Source: CADCVQ01 sp038260305
GTDB taxonomy: Bacteria > Actinomycetota > Thermoleophilia > Solirubrobacterales > Solirubrobacteraceae
Assembly (NCBI GenBank): GCA_038260305.1
Contig: JBBSNY010000002.1
Span: forward strand, 152,257-216,256
Length of the DNA stretch: 64,000 nt
Direction of reading: 5' to 3'
Positions 42,389-51,975 of this stretch are shown here, piece after piece. Both the position numbers and the translations under genes were made by a program. Each line of letters opens with the position of its first letter. The stretch's first letter is position 1. The notes beneath the pieces were generated by a model, which was given only the letters and a program-made list of their open reading frames with translations, was not told the DNA's origin and ran no database searches.

Positions 42389-42441
42389 GGGCTGTTCTTC
42401 GCCGTCCGGCCGCCGGTACCCCCGCCGACCGGCGCTCAGGC

Positions 42442-45165
42442 TCAGCGCGGGCGGTGGCCCGCGATCTCGACGGCCTGCTGGTAGGTGGGCCGGTTCTGCC
42501 AGCCGATCAGCGGCTGCGTGACCGCGCCCGTCGCGCCAAACTCGATAGCGTCGAAGCACGCTTGGTCGCCGGCACCGCCGGCTGCCGCGCAGTCGTCGTC
42601 GGCGTAGAGCGTGGCGGCCGGCACATCCAGCGCCCGCGACAGCGCATCGGTCAGGACCGCGCGACAGCGCGAGCGCCTGCCGGCGCCGCAGTAGCGCTTG
42701 GAGTACGGCGCCTTCATGCTGCGCCCAAGGACGCGGCGCAGGTCCTTGTAGGCGTACCCGTACCAGCCCGTCTGGTAGGCCGAGCCGAGATGGGCGCCGT
42801 GATTGTTGGGGGCGTTGTCGAGCTCGTTGGCGCTGACGAGCCGCGCAAACAGCGCCTCGCCGAGCGACGGCTGAAACTCCGCGCGCATCCACAGCGGCCA
42901 GAACGCGTCGAGGATGCGGATCGCATCGGCGTGCTCGTAGCGCCCGTCGCCGTCGCGATCGCGGCGGTGCGAGCCCGAGGCGACCCAGTCGCGCAGCTTC
43001 GCGACCGCGTCGGCAAGCCGGGGGTCGCTCGGCGTGCCGATGACCGAGAGCGCCAGCGGCAGCACCTTTTCGGCGCGCAGGTCGGTCGTCGCCGCCTCGC
43101 CCATCGCCTCGACGAGGCCGGGCAGCGTGAGCTTGCGAGCACCGGCGATGCGCGGCTCGATCTCCTGGTCGAGCATCTGCGAGCGGTAGACGGAGGAGTA
43201 CAGATCCGTGTCGGCGCCCGCGAAGCCCGGGGCCTGTTTGTTGTTCCACGACGTCAGGTAGCGCTGGCGGTTGATGACCTGCGGGTGCTTGGCGAACGAT
43301 GTGTACGCCGCCGTCGCGCGCGCGGGGTCGTAGCCGCGCCACTCGTACTTCGCCGCCATCGGGAGCTGGCCGGTCGTCCCCGGCGCGCGCTGCGGGTTGT
43401 CGCCGGAGTTGAAGTAGGCGATGTCGCGGTCGTCGGCGTAGAGCCAGTTGAACGTATAGCCGACCTTTGCCGCGGCGCGCTGGAACTCGCGCGCGTTGCG
43501 CATCTTGTCGGGGTCGTTGAAGTCCGCGAAGCCGCGGGCGGAGTCAAGCTCGTGCATGTACGTCGAGCGCAGCCGGGTGTAGAGGACGGGCTTTCCCTTG
43601 ATCGTCGCGCGGCCCGTCACGATCCCGAGCTTCGTGCGCTCGGCGCGCAGCGTCTCGCTGCCCTTGGCCGTCGCGTCGCCGAGCGTCGGCGCCCAGCGGT
43701 TCGTGTGTTGCAGGACCTCGATCGCCAGGCACGAGCCGCGAAAGCGGTAGTGCGTCGACTGCATCGTCGGCTTCGAGCCGTCGGGCTCGCAGGTGTCCAC
43801 AGCGAACGTGTCGATGATGTCCTGGCCGGCCGAGGTCGCGCTGAAGGCGTAGTCGCGGCCGCGGCCGAGCTGGACGTACAGGTTGACGCCCGCGAACGCG
43901 GCCCCGCGGGCGTCGATGCCGGGGGCGTGGACGTCCTCCTCCATGAGGATCTGGGGCGCGAAGTAGCCGACCTGCGGGCCGAAGACCGCGAGCGGGTGGC
44001 CGCTGGCGGACTCGGCTCCCGAGACGACGAGCGCGTTGGACATCGCCCGCTTCCCGGGGCCGCCCGGCAGCAGCGTGCCGAGCACGCCGTCGAGCGGACC
44101 GCTGGTCTGCTTGCCGCCGGCGGCCGACCCGGTCGCCGCGGTGACGACCTTCGTCAGGCGCAGTGACCCGGCGTCCGCGATCGCGTCGCGGACCGGCTTG
44201 CGTGCGGGGGTCTGGTACGGGAAGCGCTTGCCGCGCACGGTCGTCGGCGCGTCCGCGTCCTCAAACGCCGCCCACTCGCGCCACAGCTTGACGCCGCGCC
44301 GCGAGCCGTAGCGCGCGATGAACGCACGGCGCAGCTCCATCTGCGTGAGCTCGCTGCCGCCGCCGTCGCCGAAGATCCCGCCGACGAGCGCCGCCGTCGC
44401 GATGATGTCGGTCACCTTCCACGGCCGGAGCGGGCGGCCGATCGCCGTGTACTCGCCGGGCATCTTCGTGAGATCGAGGCGCGCCTCGGAGATGTACTGG
44501 TTGACGCCGGCGACGTAGTCGACGCCGTCGGCCTGCAGCTTGCGACCCTCGTCGCCGTAGAGGTCGTCGAGCTGGTCGTACTGGCGTTGGAGGTCGGCCT
44601 CGGTGTACGGCGCCGCCCGCCATGCGTCCTCGTCGAGGCTGCGGTTGCCCGCACCGCCGCCGGCGAATGCGCTGAGCTCGGCGCGGCCGGCGTGGCGCAG
44701 CGCGTCCATGAAGAAGAGCCGCTCCTCGGCCGCGACATAGCCGAGGCCGAACATCGCGGCGGAGCGGCTCTTGCCGTAGACGTGCGGGACCCCGAACGAG
44801 CGGTCGCGCGCGATCGTCAGATCGGCGCGCGGGCTGTAGACCCGCCCCTCGTCGCCGGGTGCGATGCCGAAGCTCTCGTCCTTGAACAGCCCCGCCATCG
44901 TCGTCTCGGTCTCACCCGGCGTCGCGCTCAGCAGGCTCGCGTAGAGGCCGAGCTGGTCGTTGTTGTGCGGCGGGCGCTCACCGGTGGCGAGGAACGCCGC
45001 GAGCTCGACGAGGTTCGCGCGTCCGTTGGATCCCGGCGGCAGGACGTCGCGGAAGCCGCCGTAGTCGTTGAAGCGATAGGGCTCCACTTCGGCGGCGGCC
45101 GTTGCGGCGAGCACGCAGCTCGAGGCCAGCGCAATCAGGCATGCGGCGAGCGTGCGGCGAAGCAT
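42442..45165 (-). CDS. Secreted penicillin-acylase-family N-terminal-nucleophile hydrolase
   Basis: Precursor of 907 residues with a signal peptide (LAACLIALASSCVLAATAAA). It has FGVPHVYGKSRSAAMFGLGYVAAEERLFFMD (alpha chain), a linker, and the autoprocessing nucleophile S376 in KRAMSNALVVSG that starts the beta chain, followed by DVHAPG. Family members hydrolyse penicillins, acyl-homoserine lactones or other amides; the substrate here is unknown. GGGAGG precedes the ATG. Length and order are normal for the family. Confidence 0.88.
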   Translation of the reverse strand: MLRRTLAACLIALASSCVLAATAAAEVEPYRFNDYGGFRDVLPPGSNGRANLVELAAFLATGERPPHNNDQLGLYASLLSATPGETETTMAGLFKDESFGIAPGDEGRVYSPRADLTIARDRSFGVPHVYGKSRSAAMFGLGYVAAEERLFFMDALRHAGRAELSAFAGGGAGNRSLDEDAWRAAPYTEADLQRQYDQLDDLYGDEGRKLQADGVDYVAGVNQYISEARLDLTKMPGEYTAIGRPLRPWKVTDIIATAALVGGIFGDGGGSELTQMELRRAFIARYGSRRGVKLWREWAAFEDADAPTTVRGKRFPYQTPARKPVRDAIADAGSLRLTKVVTAATGSAAGGKQTSGPLDGVLGTLLPGGPGKRAMSNALVVSGAESASGHPLAVFGPQVGYFAPQILMEEDVHAPGIDARGAAFAGVNLYVQLGRGRDYAFSATSAGQDIIDTFAVDTCEPDGSKPTMQSTHYRFRGSCLAIEVLQHTNRWAPTLGDATAKGSETLRAERTKLGIVTGRATIKGKPVLYTRLRSTYMHELDSARGFADFNDPDKMRNAREFQRAAAKVGYTFNWLYADDRDIAYFNSGDNPQRAPGTTGQLPMAAKYEWRGYDPARATAAYTSFAKHPQVINRQRYLTSWNNKQAPGFAGADTDLYSSVYRSQMLDQEIEPRIAGARKLTLPGLVEAMGEAATTDLRAEKVLPLALSVIGTPSDPRLADAVAKLRDWVASGSHRRDRDGDGRYEHADAIRILDAFWPLWMRAEFQPSLGEALFARLVSANELDNAPNNHGAHLGSAYQTGWYGYAYKDLRRVLGRSMKAPYSKRYCGAGRRSRCRAVLTDALSRALDVPAATLYADDDCAAAGGAGDQACFDAIEFGATGAVTQPLIGWQNRPTYQQAVEIAGHRPR

Positions 45166-45242
45166 GCGACCTCCCTGTCGTGGCCCTCGCCCACAACCTA
45201 GTGGCCCGCCTCGCGGCAGTCCAGCGCGGCTCGCCGCGAGCG

Positions 45243-46190
45243 CTACGGCTGCTCGTCGGGTACGCCGGCGGCGTGCTCGGTCTCGTACGCGAGCTCGGTC
45301 GAGATGCCCTGCGCGAGCAGGATCTCGTTGCCCTCGATGAGCGAGCCCGCGTGCTCGACGAGCGCGGCGCAGCGCGCCGCGCTGCGCAGGGCGACGAGCG
45401 GATCGAAGAAGAAGACGAGCCCGCCGACGGGGGTCAGCTCGACGCTGCGCCGGCCGCCGCGGATCGTCGTCGTCCCGATGTCGCCGCGCGCGCAGCGCAG
45501 CGCCATCGCGCTGGCTTCGGTCGGCACCTGCTCGACGGCCGCCTCGAGTCGCGCGAGCTCGTCGGGTCCGGGGCCCCACGTGCCGAGCTGGCCACCGGCG
45601 GCGGCGACCTCCGCGATCCGCTTGAGCACCTCGACCGGCGTCAGCTCGCCGTCGCAGCCCGCTCCGAACAGCGCGAGCAGCGGCTGTAGGCCGGCCGCGG
45701 CGAGCGCGGGGGCGGCGGCGAGGCAGACGGCGTCGGCGAGCGGGCTTGCAAGGCTCGCCTCGTGGCCGTGCGCGAGGACGTCGCCGCCGACGTCGAGCAG
45801 CACGACGACATCGCAGTGCAGGTGCGCGGCCGCGTTGGCGAGGCCGGCCGCGATCGCGGCGGGGCCGCCGCTGGGATCGAGCAGCAGTACGGGCTCGCCG
45901 AGATGGCGAGCCATGTGCGACTCGGCGAAGTGAAAGCCCCCGGGACCGATCGTGTCGGGTCCCGCGAGCGCCGTGACGGCGTCGATCCGGACGGCGCCGT
46001 CGAGTTCGTCGATGCGCCGCGGGCCGGGGCCGGGATCGATCGGGCGCCGCTCCCACGTCAGCCCGCCGACGACGACCTCCGTGCCGAGCAGCCGGCCGAG
46101 CTCCGCGACCGCGAGCGCGCCGACGACGTCACCGCCGCCGCCGATGCCGACGGCGAGCACGCGCTCGGCCGAGCCGAGCGCGTCGATCAT
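45243..46190 (-). CDS. DUF1152 family protein
   Basis: Product of 315 residues. VLAVGIGGGGDVVGALAVA is the glycine-rich loop of DUF1152, followed by GGLTWERRPIDPGPGPR, GDVLAHGHEASLASPLADA and LFGAGCDGELTP. The family is uncharacterised, with a nucleotide-binding look. Co-directional with the DUF1802 gene, 9 bases upstream. Confidence 0.8.
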   Translation of the reverse strand: MIDALGSAERVLAVGIGGGGDVVGALAVAELGRLLGTEVVVGGLTWERRPIDPGPGPRRIDELDGAVRIDAVTALAGPDTIGPGGFHFAESHMARHLGEPVLLLDPSGGPAAIAAGLANAAAHLHCDVVVLLDVGGDVLAHGHEASLASPLADAVCLAAAPALAAAGLQPLLALFGAGCDGELTPVEVLKRIAEVAAAGGQLGTWGPGPDELARLEAAVEQVPTEASAMALRCARGDIGTTTIRGGRRSVELTPVGGLVFFFDPLVALRSAARCAALVEHAGSLIEGNEILLAQGISTELAYETEHAAGVPDEQP

Positions 46191-46199
46191 CTCGCGTTC

Positions 46200-46847
46200 C
46201 TAGACGAGGGCGGGAACGGCGCCACCGGCGATCGCGCCGATCGCCTCGGCCGCACGCTCGAACTCCGAGTCCGACAGCACGGGCGTGCCCTCGAAGGGCA
46301 GGTCGCGCTGGAGCTCGAGCCACGAGCGACATCCGCCGTACTCGTCCTTGACGCGGACCGTGACCGGCCGCGGGATGCGGTACGTGCGCAGCAGCAGCAC
46401 GTGCAGCGGATGATGGCGCTTCCACTCCAGGCGCTTCTCCGCGTAGTCCGTGCTCCACACGTAGAACGGCGACAGGGCGTCGACGCAGCGCGGATCGGTG
46501 ATCGTGAAGTGACCGGCGAGCTCGGCCCAGGCGCGGATGCGCACGCGATCGGGCTGCGGGATGGGCCCGCAGACGTCGCCGTTGAGGGCGCCGTTGAGCG
46601 CCTGCACGGGTGGCTCGCCCTCGGCCCACACGCCCTCCTCGAGCGCCCGCGAGAGCTCGGGGATGTGCGACTCCCGGACGAGGTCGTGGCGCTGATGATC
46701 GAACGTGGGATAGAGGAAGAAGCGGTCGTGCTCCACGCGAAAGCGCTTATCGCTCTCGCGTAGTCCACCCTTGCGCAGGGTGATGAGCTGCTCGCCCTCG
46801 GCGAGAGCGCGGACGGTGACCGCCCACTCCTTGAATGCAATCGGCAT
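46200..46847 (-). CDS. DUF1802 family protein
   Basis: Product of 215 residues beginning MPIAFKEWAVTVRALAEGEQLITLRKGGLRE, the DUF1802 signature, then RFFLYPTFDHQRHDLV and FYVWSTDYAEKRL. ATG 46847 is chosen by family similarity; the frame extends upstream without evidence of coding. Function unknown. The 175 bases upstream hold a small GGACA-type repeat and no gene. Confidence 0.82.
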   Translation of the reverse strand: MPIAFKEWAVTVRALAEGEQLITLRKGGLRESDKRFRVEHDRFFLYPTFDHQRHDLVRESHIPELSRALEEGVWAEGEPPVQALNGALNGDVCGPIPQPDRVRIRAWAELAGHFTITDPRCVDALSPFYVWSTDYAEKRLEWKRHHPLHVLLLRTYRIPRPVTVRVKDEYGGCRSWLELQRDLPFEGTPVLSDSEFERAAEAIGAIAGGAVPALV

Positions 46848-47022
46848 AAGTGACCCAGACGACGACGGGACGGGACAGGACAGGACGTGAAGAAACGAAA
46901 CCCGTCGCACCTGGAGAGCCTCTCCTCCAGACGACGGGAACTCGGACATTGTGACACAGGAAGTGGCGAAATCCCAAACTTCCCTGCAAATTCGTGGGTT
47001 CTAATTGTGCCTGAGGGGACCC

Positions 47023-47943
47023 TCACTGCGCTTGCGGCGACGACGATCGCAGCCGGGTGCCGGCGAACGCCTCGAGCGCCTCGACGAGCGCGGCGAAGTC
47101 GTCGTCGCCGTGTCCGATCGCGAGCGCGGCGACGAGCACGTCGCGGGCGCGCGAGGCCGCCGCGAACGGCACCGCGGCGGCCTGCCCGGCCTCCAGGCAC
47201 AGGCGCACGTCCTTGAGCATGTGCTCGAGCTTGAACAGCGTTGTGTAGTCGTGCTCGCGCATCGCGGCGGACTTCAGGGTCAGCATCGCCGAGCCACCCG
47301 AGCCCTTGCCCATGACCTGCACGAGCGCATCGAGGTCGACGCCGGTGCGCTGGGCGACGATCAGCGCCTCGCCGACGGTCGCCGCGTTGGCGGCGGCGAC
47401 GGAGTTGTTGATGATCTTCAGCATCTCGCCCTGGCCGAGCTCTCCGACGTGCAGGACGAGCTCGCCCATGACGCGCAGCAGCGGCTCAGCGCGTGCGAAG
47501 TCTTCCGCGCTGCCGCCGGCCATGATCGTCAGCGTCCCGTCCTGCGCCTTCGGCGAGGAGCCGGTGACGGGCGCGTCGAGCAACCCGATCCCGTGCTCGG
47601 CGAGGCGTGCGCCGAGCGCGCGCGTCTGCGCCGGCGCGATCGTCGACATGTCGACGCACAGCGTGCCCGGCGCGGCTCCGGCGGCGACACCGTCGGGACC
47701 GAGCAGCGCGTCGTGGACCTGGTCGCCGTCGACGACCATCGTGATGACGATGTCACTGGCGGCCCCGACCGCGGCGGGGGTGTAGGCGACGGTCGCGCCG
47801 TGCTTCGCCGCCCAGGCATCGGCGGTGGCGCGCGTGCGGTTGTAGACGGTCAGCTCGTAGCCCGCGCGGGCGAGGTTCGCGGCCTGACGCGAGCCCATGA
47901 TCCCGAGGCCGACGAACCCGATGCGCTCCTTGGTGGCAGTCAT
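47023..47943 (-). CDS. 3-hydroxyisobutyrate-dehydrogenase-like NAD(P) reductase
   Basis: Product of 306 residues of the beta-hydroxyacid dehydrogenase family: IGFVGLGIMGSRQAANLARAG (Rossmann loop), DAPVTGSSPKAQDGTL (substrate loop), and catalytic Lys in GEMLKIINNS. Possible substrates include 3-hydroxyisobutyrate, tartronate semialdehyde or glyoxylate. TAGCCT (47956-47951) is 7 nt before the ATG. Confidence 0.88.
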   Translation of the reverse strand: MTATKERIGFVGLGIMGSRQAANLARAGYELTVYNRTRATADAWAAKHGATVAYTPAAVGAASDIVITMVVDGDQVHDALLGPDGVAAGAAPGTLCVDMSTIAPAQTRALGARLAEHGIGLLDAPVTGSSPKAQDGTLTIMAGGSAEDFARAEPLLRVMGELVLHVGELGQGEMLKIINNSVAAANAATVGEALIVAQRTGVDLDALVQVMGKGSGGSAMLTLKSAAMREHDYTTLFKLEHMLKDVRLCLEAGQAAAVPFAAASRARDVLVAALAIGHGDDDFAALVEALEAFAGTRLRSSSPQAQ

Positions 47944-48096
47944 GCCACGAAGGCTAGATGAGGAGTTCCCACGATCCCGCCAACATGCGGCGTCGGAACC
48001 ACGCATCTCGTGGCCATCCGCCTCCGCGCCCCGAAGCTCCATGTTCGCGACGACGGCGGTGGCGCCGTCCGGCGCGCGATAGAGTCCGAACGCGCC

Positions 48097-48273
48097 ATGT
48101 CCGATCAGATTGAGTGCGACCGCTGCGGTCGAAGCATCGTCACCGAAGACGCTGTCGGGATGCTCGCTGCCATCAGCGGGCCGTGCCCGTCATGCGGCGG
48201 CCGCTTCCGCCTCACGGAGCCCCCCTCCGCTCCCGTGTCGAAGCCCGAGCCGGCACGGCGCCGCACCGGCTGA
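48097..48273 (+). CDS. Small zinc-ribbon protein
   Basis: Product of 58 residues with two Cys pairs (ECDRCGR, PCPSCGGRF) and a Pro-rich tail. ATG 48097 lies 11 bases after TAGAGT (48080-48085). Too short for clear family assignment, but the paired zinc knuckles and codon bias support a real gene. Convergent with hyuB. Confidence 0.7.
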   Translation: MSDQIECDRCGRSIVTEDAVGMLAAISGPCPSCGGRFRLTEPPSAPVSKPEPARRRTG

Positions 48274-48288
48274 GCGCGCGACGCGTGG

Positions 48289-49857
48289 TCAATCCGGCGG
48301 GCGGCCGTGGCCGCCACCGCCGGGGGTCTCGATCGTCAGCCGGTCGCCGGCGCGCAGCTCGCCGGTCGCCTTCGCCGGCAGCTCATCGTCGTTGAGCAGG
48401 TTGCGCCCGCAGGCGCCGGGCTCGCCGCCGTCGGCGCCGGGTGGCGGATGGCGGCGGCGCTCGGTGATGAGCGAGTACGTCATCGGCGCGAGTGCCTCGA
48501 GCTCGCGCACGATCCCGTCGCCGCCGCGGTGGGCGCCGGCGCCGCCGGAGCCGCGCCGGATCGCGTAGCGGGCGACGCGCAGGGGAAACTCGAGCTCGAG
48601 CGCCTCGATCGGCGTGTTCAGCGTGTTCGACATCGCGACGTGGACGCCGCTCGGGCCATCCGCGTCCGGGCACGCGCCCTGCCCGCCGCCGAGCGTCTCG
48701 TAGTACGTGAAACCAGGGCTGCCGGACGCGGCCTCGGCGCCTCGAGACGTTCGAGAGCCGCTCATGGCGCCGGAGGCGGGGCCCGGTGCGGTCTCCGTCC
48801 CCAACGTGAGGTTGTTCATCGTGCCCTGACCGAGCGCGCGGCCGAAGGCGGCGAGCACGAGGTCGGCGACGCGGCTGGACGTCTCGACGTTGCCGCCCGC
48901 GACCGCGGCCGGGGAGCGCGCGTTCAGCAGCGATCCCCGCGCGGCGATGACCTCGATCGGGCGGTAGGCGCCGGCACACGGGGGCACGTCCGGGTCGGTC
49001 AGGACGCGGACGGCGAAGTAGGCCGCCGAGTGCGTGACGGCGAGCGGACAATTGAGGTTGCCGCCGTGCTGGTCCGCGCTTGCGCTGAAGTCGAGCGTCA
49101 GCCGGTCGCCGTCGACCGTCGCCACGAGGCACAGCTCGAGATCGCCCTCGTGCGCCTCGAGCACGTCGCGCGCCGTGCGCCGACCGTCGTGCAGCGCGGC
49201 GAGGCAGGCGCGGGTGCGGCGCTCGGCGTAGTCCAGGACGGCGGCCGTCGCCTCCGCGAGCGCGTCGGCGCCGAGCCGGTCGGCGAGCTCGGACAGTCGG
49301 CGCGCGCCGACGAGGTTGGCGGCGAGCTGGGCGCGCAGGTCGGCGCGGCGCTGCTCAGGCTGGCGCATCCGCTTGGCGAGCTCGTCTATCGCGGCGTCGT
49401 CGAGTGGGCGCGGCGCGATGACGACGCCCTCCTCGTCGAGCGTCGTCGAGTCCGCGGGCATCGAGCCGGGGAGTCGGCCGCCGACGTCGGCGTGGTGCGC
49501 GCGGCTGGCCGCGAAGCCGAGCAGCGCTCCGCTCGCGTGGATGACCGGCGTGATGACCGTGATGTCGGGCAGGTGCGTCCCGCCGCGGTAGGGATCGTTG
49601 AGGATCCACGGGCGCCCGTCCTTGTGATCCTCGTCGAGGATCGCCGCGACCGCGGCCGGCATCGCGCCGAGATGGACCGGGATGTGCTCGGCCTGCATGA
49701 CCATCTCGCCGGCCGGGTCGAAGAGCGCGGTCGAGCAGTCGCGTCGCTCCTTGATGTTCGCCGAGTGGGCGCTGCGCACGAGCGTTGCGCCCATCTCCTC
49801 GCAGGCGGCCCGCAGCGCGCCGCTGATGACCTGCAGATCGATCGGATCGAGGCTCAT
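48289..49857 (-). CDS. hyuB: Hydantoinase B / oxoprolinase beta subunit
   Basis: Product of 522 residues: DPIDLQVISGALRAACEEMGATLVRSAHSANIKERRDCSTALFD at the start is the HyuB signature, with HPADVGGR-like HHADVGGRLPGSM and EGVVIAP later, and GGNVETSSRVADLV. Works with HyuA in ATP-dependent opening of hydantoins, N-methylhydantoin or 5-oxoproline. The ATG overlaps the hyuA stop (ATGA). Confidence 0.92.
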   Translation of the reverse strand: MSLDPIDLQVISGALRAACEEMGATLVRSAHSANIKERRDCSTALFDPAGEMVMQAEHIPVHLGAMPAAVAAILDEDHKDGRPWILNDPYRGGTHLPDITVITPVIHASGALLGFAASRAHHADVGGRLPGSMPADSTTLDEEGVVIAPRPLDDAAIDELAKRMRQPEQRRADLRAQLAANLVGARRLSELADRLGADALAEATAAVLDYAERRTRACLAALHDGRRTARDVLEAHEGDLELCLVATVDGDRLTLDFSASADQHGGNLNCPLAVTHSAAYFAVRVLTDPDVPPCAGAYRPIEVIAARGSLLNARSPAAVAGGNVETSSRVADLVLAAFGRALGQGTMNNLTLGTETAPGPASGAMSGSRTSRGAEAASGSPGFTYYETLGGGQGACPDADGPSGVHVAMSNTLNTPIEALELEFPLRVARYAIRRGSGGAGAHRGGDGIVRELEALAPMTYSLITERRRHPPPGADGGEPGACGRNLLNDDELPAKATGELRAGDRLTIETPGGGGHGRPPD

Positions 49858-51905
49858 CGGCGCGTCTCGCGCCGCAGGACGATCGTGCCGGCGTCGTCGA
49901 CGCTGCCGCGCCAGCCGGGAGCGACGGCGAGCGTCGCCTGCGGCAGCTCGCAGATCGCCGGGCCGCAGATCGACTCGCCGGGCGCCGGCTCGCCGCGCAG
50001 GATCTCCGCCTCGTGGCGTTCGCCGTCGAAGACGACCTCCCGGCGCGAGCGCTCGCTCACAACGCCGTCGCCCGCGGCGAGGTCAAGCCGCGGTCCGGGC
50101 ACGCTTGCCGTCGCGCGGATCGTGACGACCTCGATCGCCGCGTCCTCGTCGCGGTAGCCATAGCGCTCCTCGTGGAGGTCCTCGAAGGCGGCGCGCAGCG
50201 CGGCGACGCCGGCGTCGGGCGGCAGGTCGCGGAGCGTGAGCTCGTGCGCCTGGCCGCGGTAGCGGACGTCGAAGGCGATCTCGACCCGGGCGGGTGGCGC
50301 CGCGTCTGCGGGTCGCCGCACGCCGGACGCCGTCGGAGCGGTGTCGTCCGGCGCCGGCGGCGGGCCGAGCGTGGCCTGCGCGGCGGTCGCGAGATCGTCG
50401 GCCGCCCGCGCGAGCGCGGCGTCCGTCAGCGCGTCCCCGGCGAGCAGGACCGTGCGCTGCTCGGTCGCGCGGCGCTCGGCGGCGGCGAGGCCGAGCGCGC
50501 TCAGGACGCCCGAGGCGCGCGGGCAGAGGATCGTCCGCATCCCGAGCTCGTCGGCGATCGCGGTGGCGTGCAGCGGGCCGGCGCCCCCGAACGCCAGCAG
50601 CGCGAAGCCGCGCGGATCGATCCCCTGCTGAACCGTCATGACCCGCAGCGCCCGCACCATCTCGGCGTTGGCGACGCGGACGATGCCCTCGGCGCAGGCG
50701 ATCGGCTCGAGCTCGAGCGCGTCGGCCAGCGCTGCGACGGCGCGCTGCGCGGCCGCGCAGTCGAGCGCCACGCCACCGGCCAGTGCGCCGCCCGCGCCGA
50801 GGCGCCCGAGCAGGAGGTTCGCGTCGGTGACGGTCGGCTCCTCGCCGCCACGGCCGTAGCACGCGGGCCCGGGCTCGGCGCCCGCGCTGCGCGGCCCGAC
50901 GCGCAGCGCGCCGCCCGGGTCGCGCCAGGCCACCGAGCCGCCGCCGGCACCGACGGTGTGGATGTCGACCATCGGCAGGGCGAGCGGGCGCCCGCCGACC
51001 TCCCGTCCGCCGGTCTCGCGCACGACCCCGGCCTCGACGACGCAGACGTCGCACGACGTCCCGCCCATGTCGAAGCAGACGAGGTCCGAGTGCCCGCTGT
51101 CGCGGGCGACGAGTGCCGCCGCGGCGGCGCCGCCGGCCGGGCCTGACAGCACCGTGAAGGCCGCGTGGCGGGCGGCGACGTCCGCCGCGGCGCGGCCGCC
51201 GCTGGACTGCATGATGCGCGGCTCGGGCAGGCCCGCGGCCGCGGCGCGCTCGAGCAGCCGGCCGAGGTAGCGGGCGAGCAGCGGCGACAGCGCGGCGTCG
51301 ACCTCCGTCGTAGCGGCGCGCTCGTACTCGCGAAAGGTCCCGACGACCTCGTGCGACAGCGAGACGTGGACGCCGGGTAGGCGCTCGGCGAGCGCCGCCG
51401 CGATCGCGCGCTCGTGTCCGGGGTGCGCGTACGCGTGCAGCAGGACGACGGCGACGGCCTCGGGCTCGAGCGCGGCGACGGTGGCGGCGAGCGCGGCCGG
51501 GTCCTCGAGCGGGCGCAGGACGCCGTCGGGGCCGGTGCGCTCGGGCGCGGGCACGCGCAGCGCGGGTGCCACGAGCGGCGCCGGCCGTGCCACGCAGAGG
51601 CGATAGAGGTCCGCCCGCGCCTGGCGGCCGAGCTCGACGATGTCGGTGAAGCCCTGGGTCGCGACGAGCACGGTGCGCGCGCCGCGGCCCTCGAGCAGGG
51701 CGTTCGTCGCGACGGTCATGCCATGGGCGAAGAGCTCGACGTCGCCGGCCGCGGCGCCGGCGCGCTCCAGCACCGCCTCGACCGCCGTCATGACGCCCTC
51801 GGACTGGTCAACGGGCGTCGTCGGGGACTTCGCCGTGTGCAGCCGGCCGCCGGCGGCGAGCACCGCGTCGGTGAAGGTCCCGCCGACGTCGACGCCGAGC
51901 AGCAC
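49854..51905 (-). CDS. hyuA: Hydantoinase A / oxoprolinase alpha subunit
   Basis: Product of 683 residues with LLGVDVGGTFTDAVL at the N-terminus (ATPase-type fold), MTVATNALLEGRGARTVLVAT, GPAGGAAAAALVARD, CFDMGGTSCDV and VDIHTVGAGGGSVAW, all HyuA motifs. The substrate could be hydantoin, N-methylhydantoin or 5-oxoproline. It lies 1.6 kb from, and on the same strand as, the Grd operon, which would fit a route through sarcosine. Confidence 0.92.
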   Translation of the reverse strand: MLLGVDVGGTFTDAVLAAGGRLHTAKSPTTPVDQSEGVMTAVEAVLERAGAAAGDVELFAHGMTVATNALLEGRGARTVLVATQGFTDIVELGRQARADLYRLCVARPAPLVAPALRVPAPERTGPDGVLRPLEDPAALAATVAALEPEAVAVVLLHAYAHPGHERAIAAALAERLPGVHVSLSHEVVGTFREYERAATTEVDAALSPLLARYLGRLLERAAAAGLPEPRIMQSSGGRAAADVAARHAAFTVLSGPAGGAAAAALVARDSGHSDLVCFDMGGTSCDVCVVEAGVVRETGGREVGGRPLALPMVDIHTVGAGGGSVAWRDPGGALRVGPRSAGAEPGPACYGRGGEEPTVTDANLLLGRLGAGGALAGGVALDCAAAQRAVAALADALELEPIACAEGIVRVANAEMVRALRVMTVQQGIDPRGFALLAFGGAGPLHATAIADELGMRTILCPRASGVLSALGLAAAERRATEQRTVLLAGDALTDAALARAADDLATAAQATLGPPPAPDDTAPTASGVRRPADAAPPARVEIAFDVRYRGQAHELTLRDLPPDAGVAALRAAFEDLHEERYGYRDEDAAIEVVTIRATASVPGPRLDLAAGDGVVSERSRREVVFDGERHEAEILRGEPAPGESICGPAICELPQATLAVAPGWRGSVDDAGTIVLRRETRR

Positions 51906-51975
51906 GTCAGGGCAAGCGGATGGCTGGTGGACGTCCGCGCAACGATCGCCGAGACTACGCGTTCAAGGATCTGCC

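Noticed and set aside
46848..47022. Short GGGAC/GGACA repeats and an AT-richer patch as a promoter or repeat array
   Set aside because: Too short and irregular to call; no CRISPR-like spacing seen here or elsewhere in the window.
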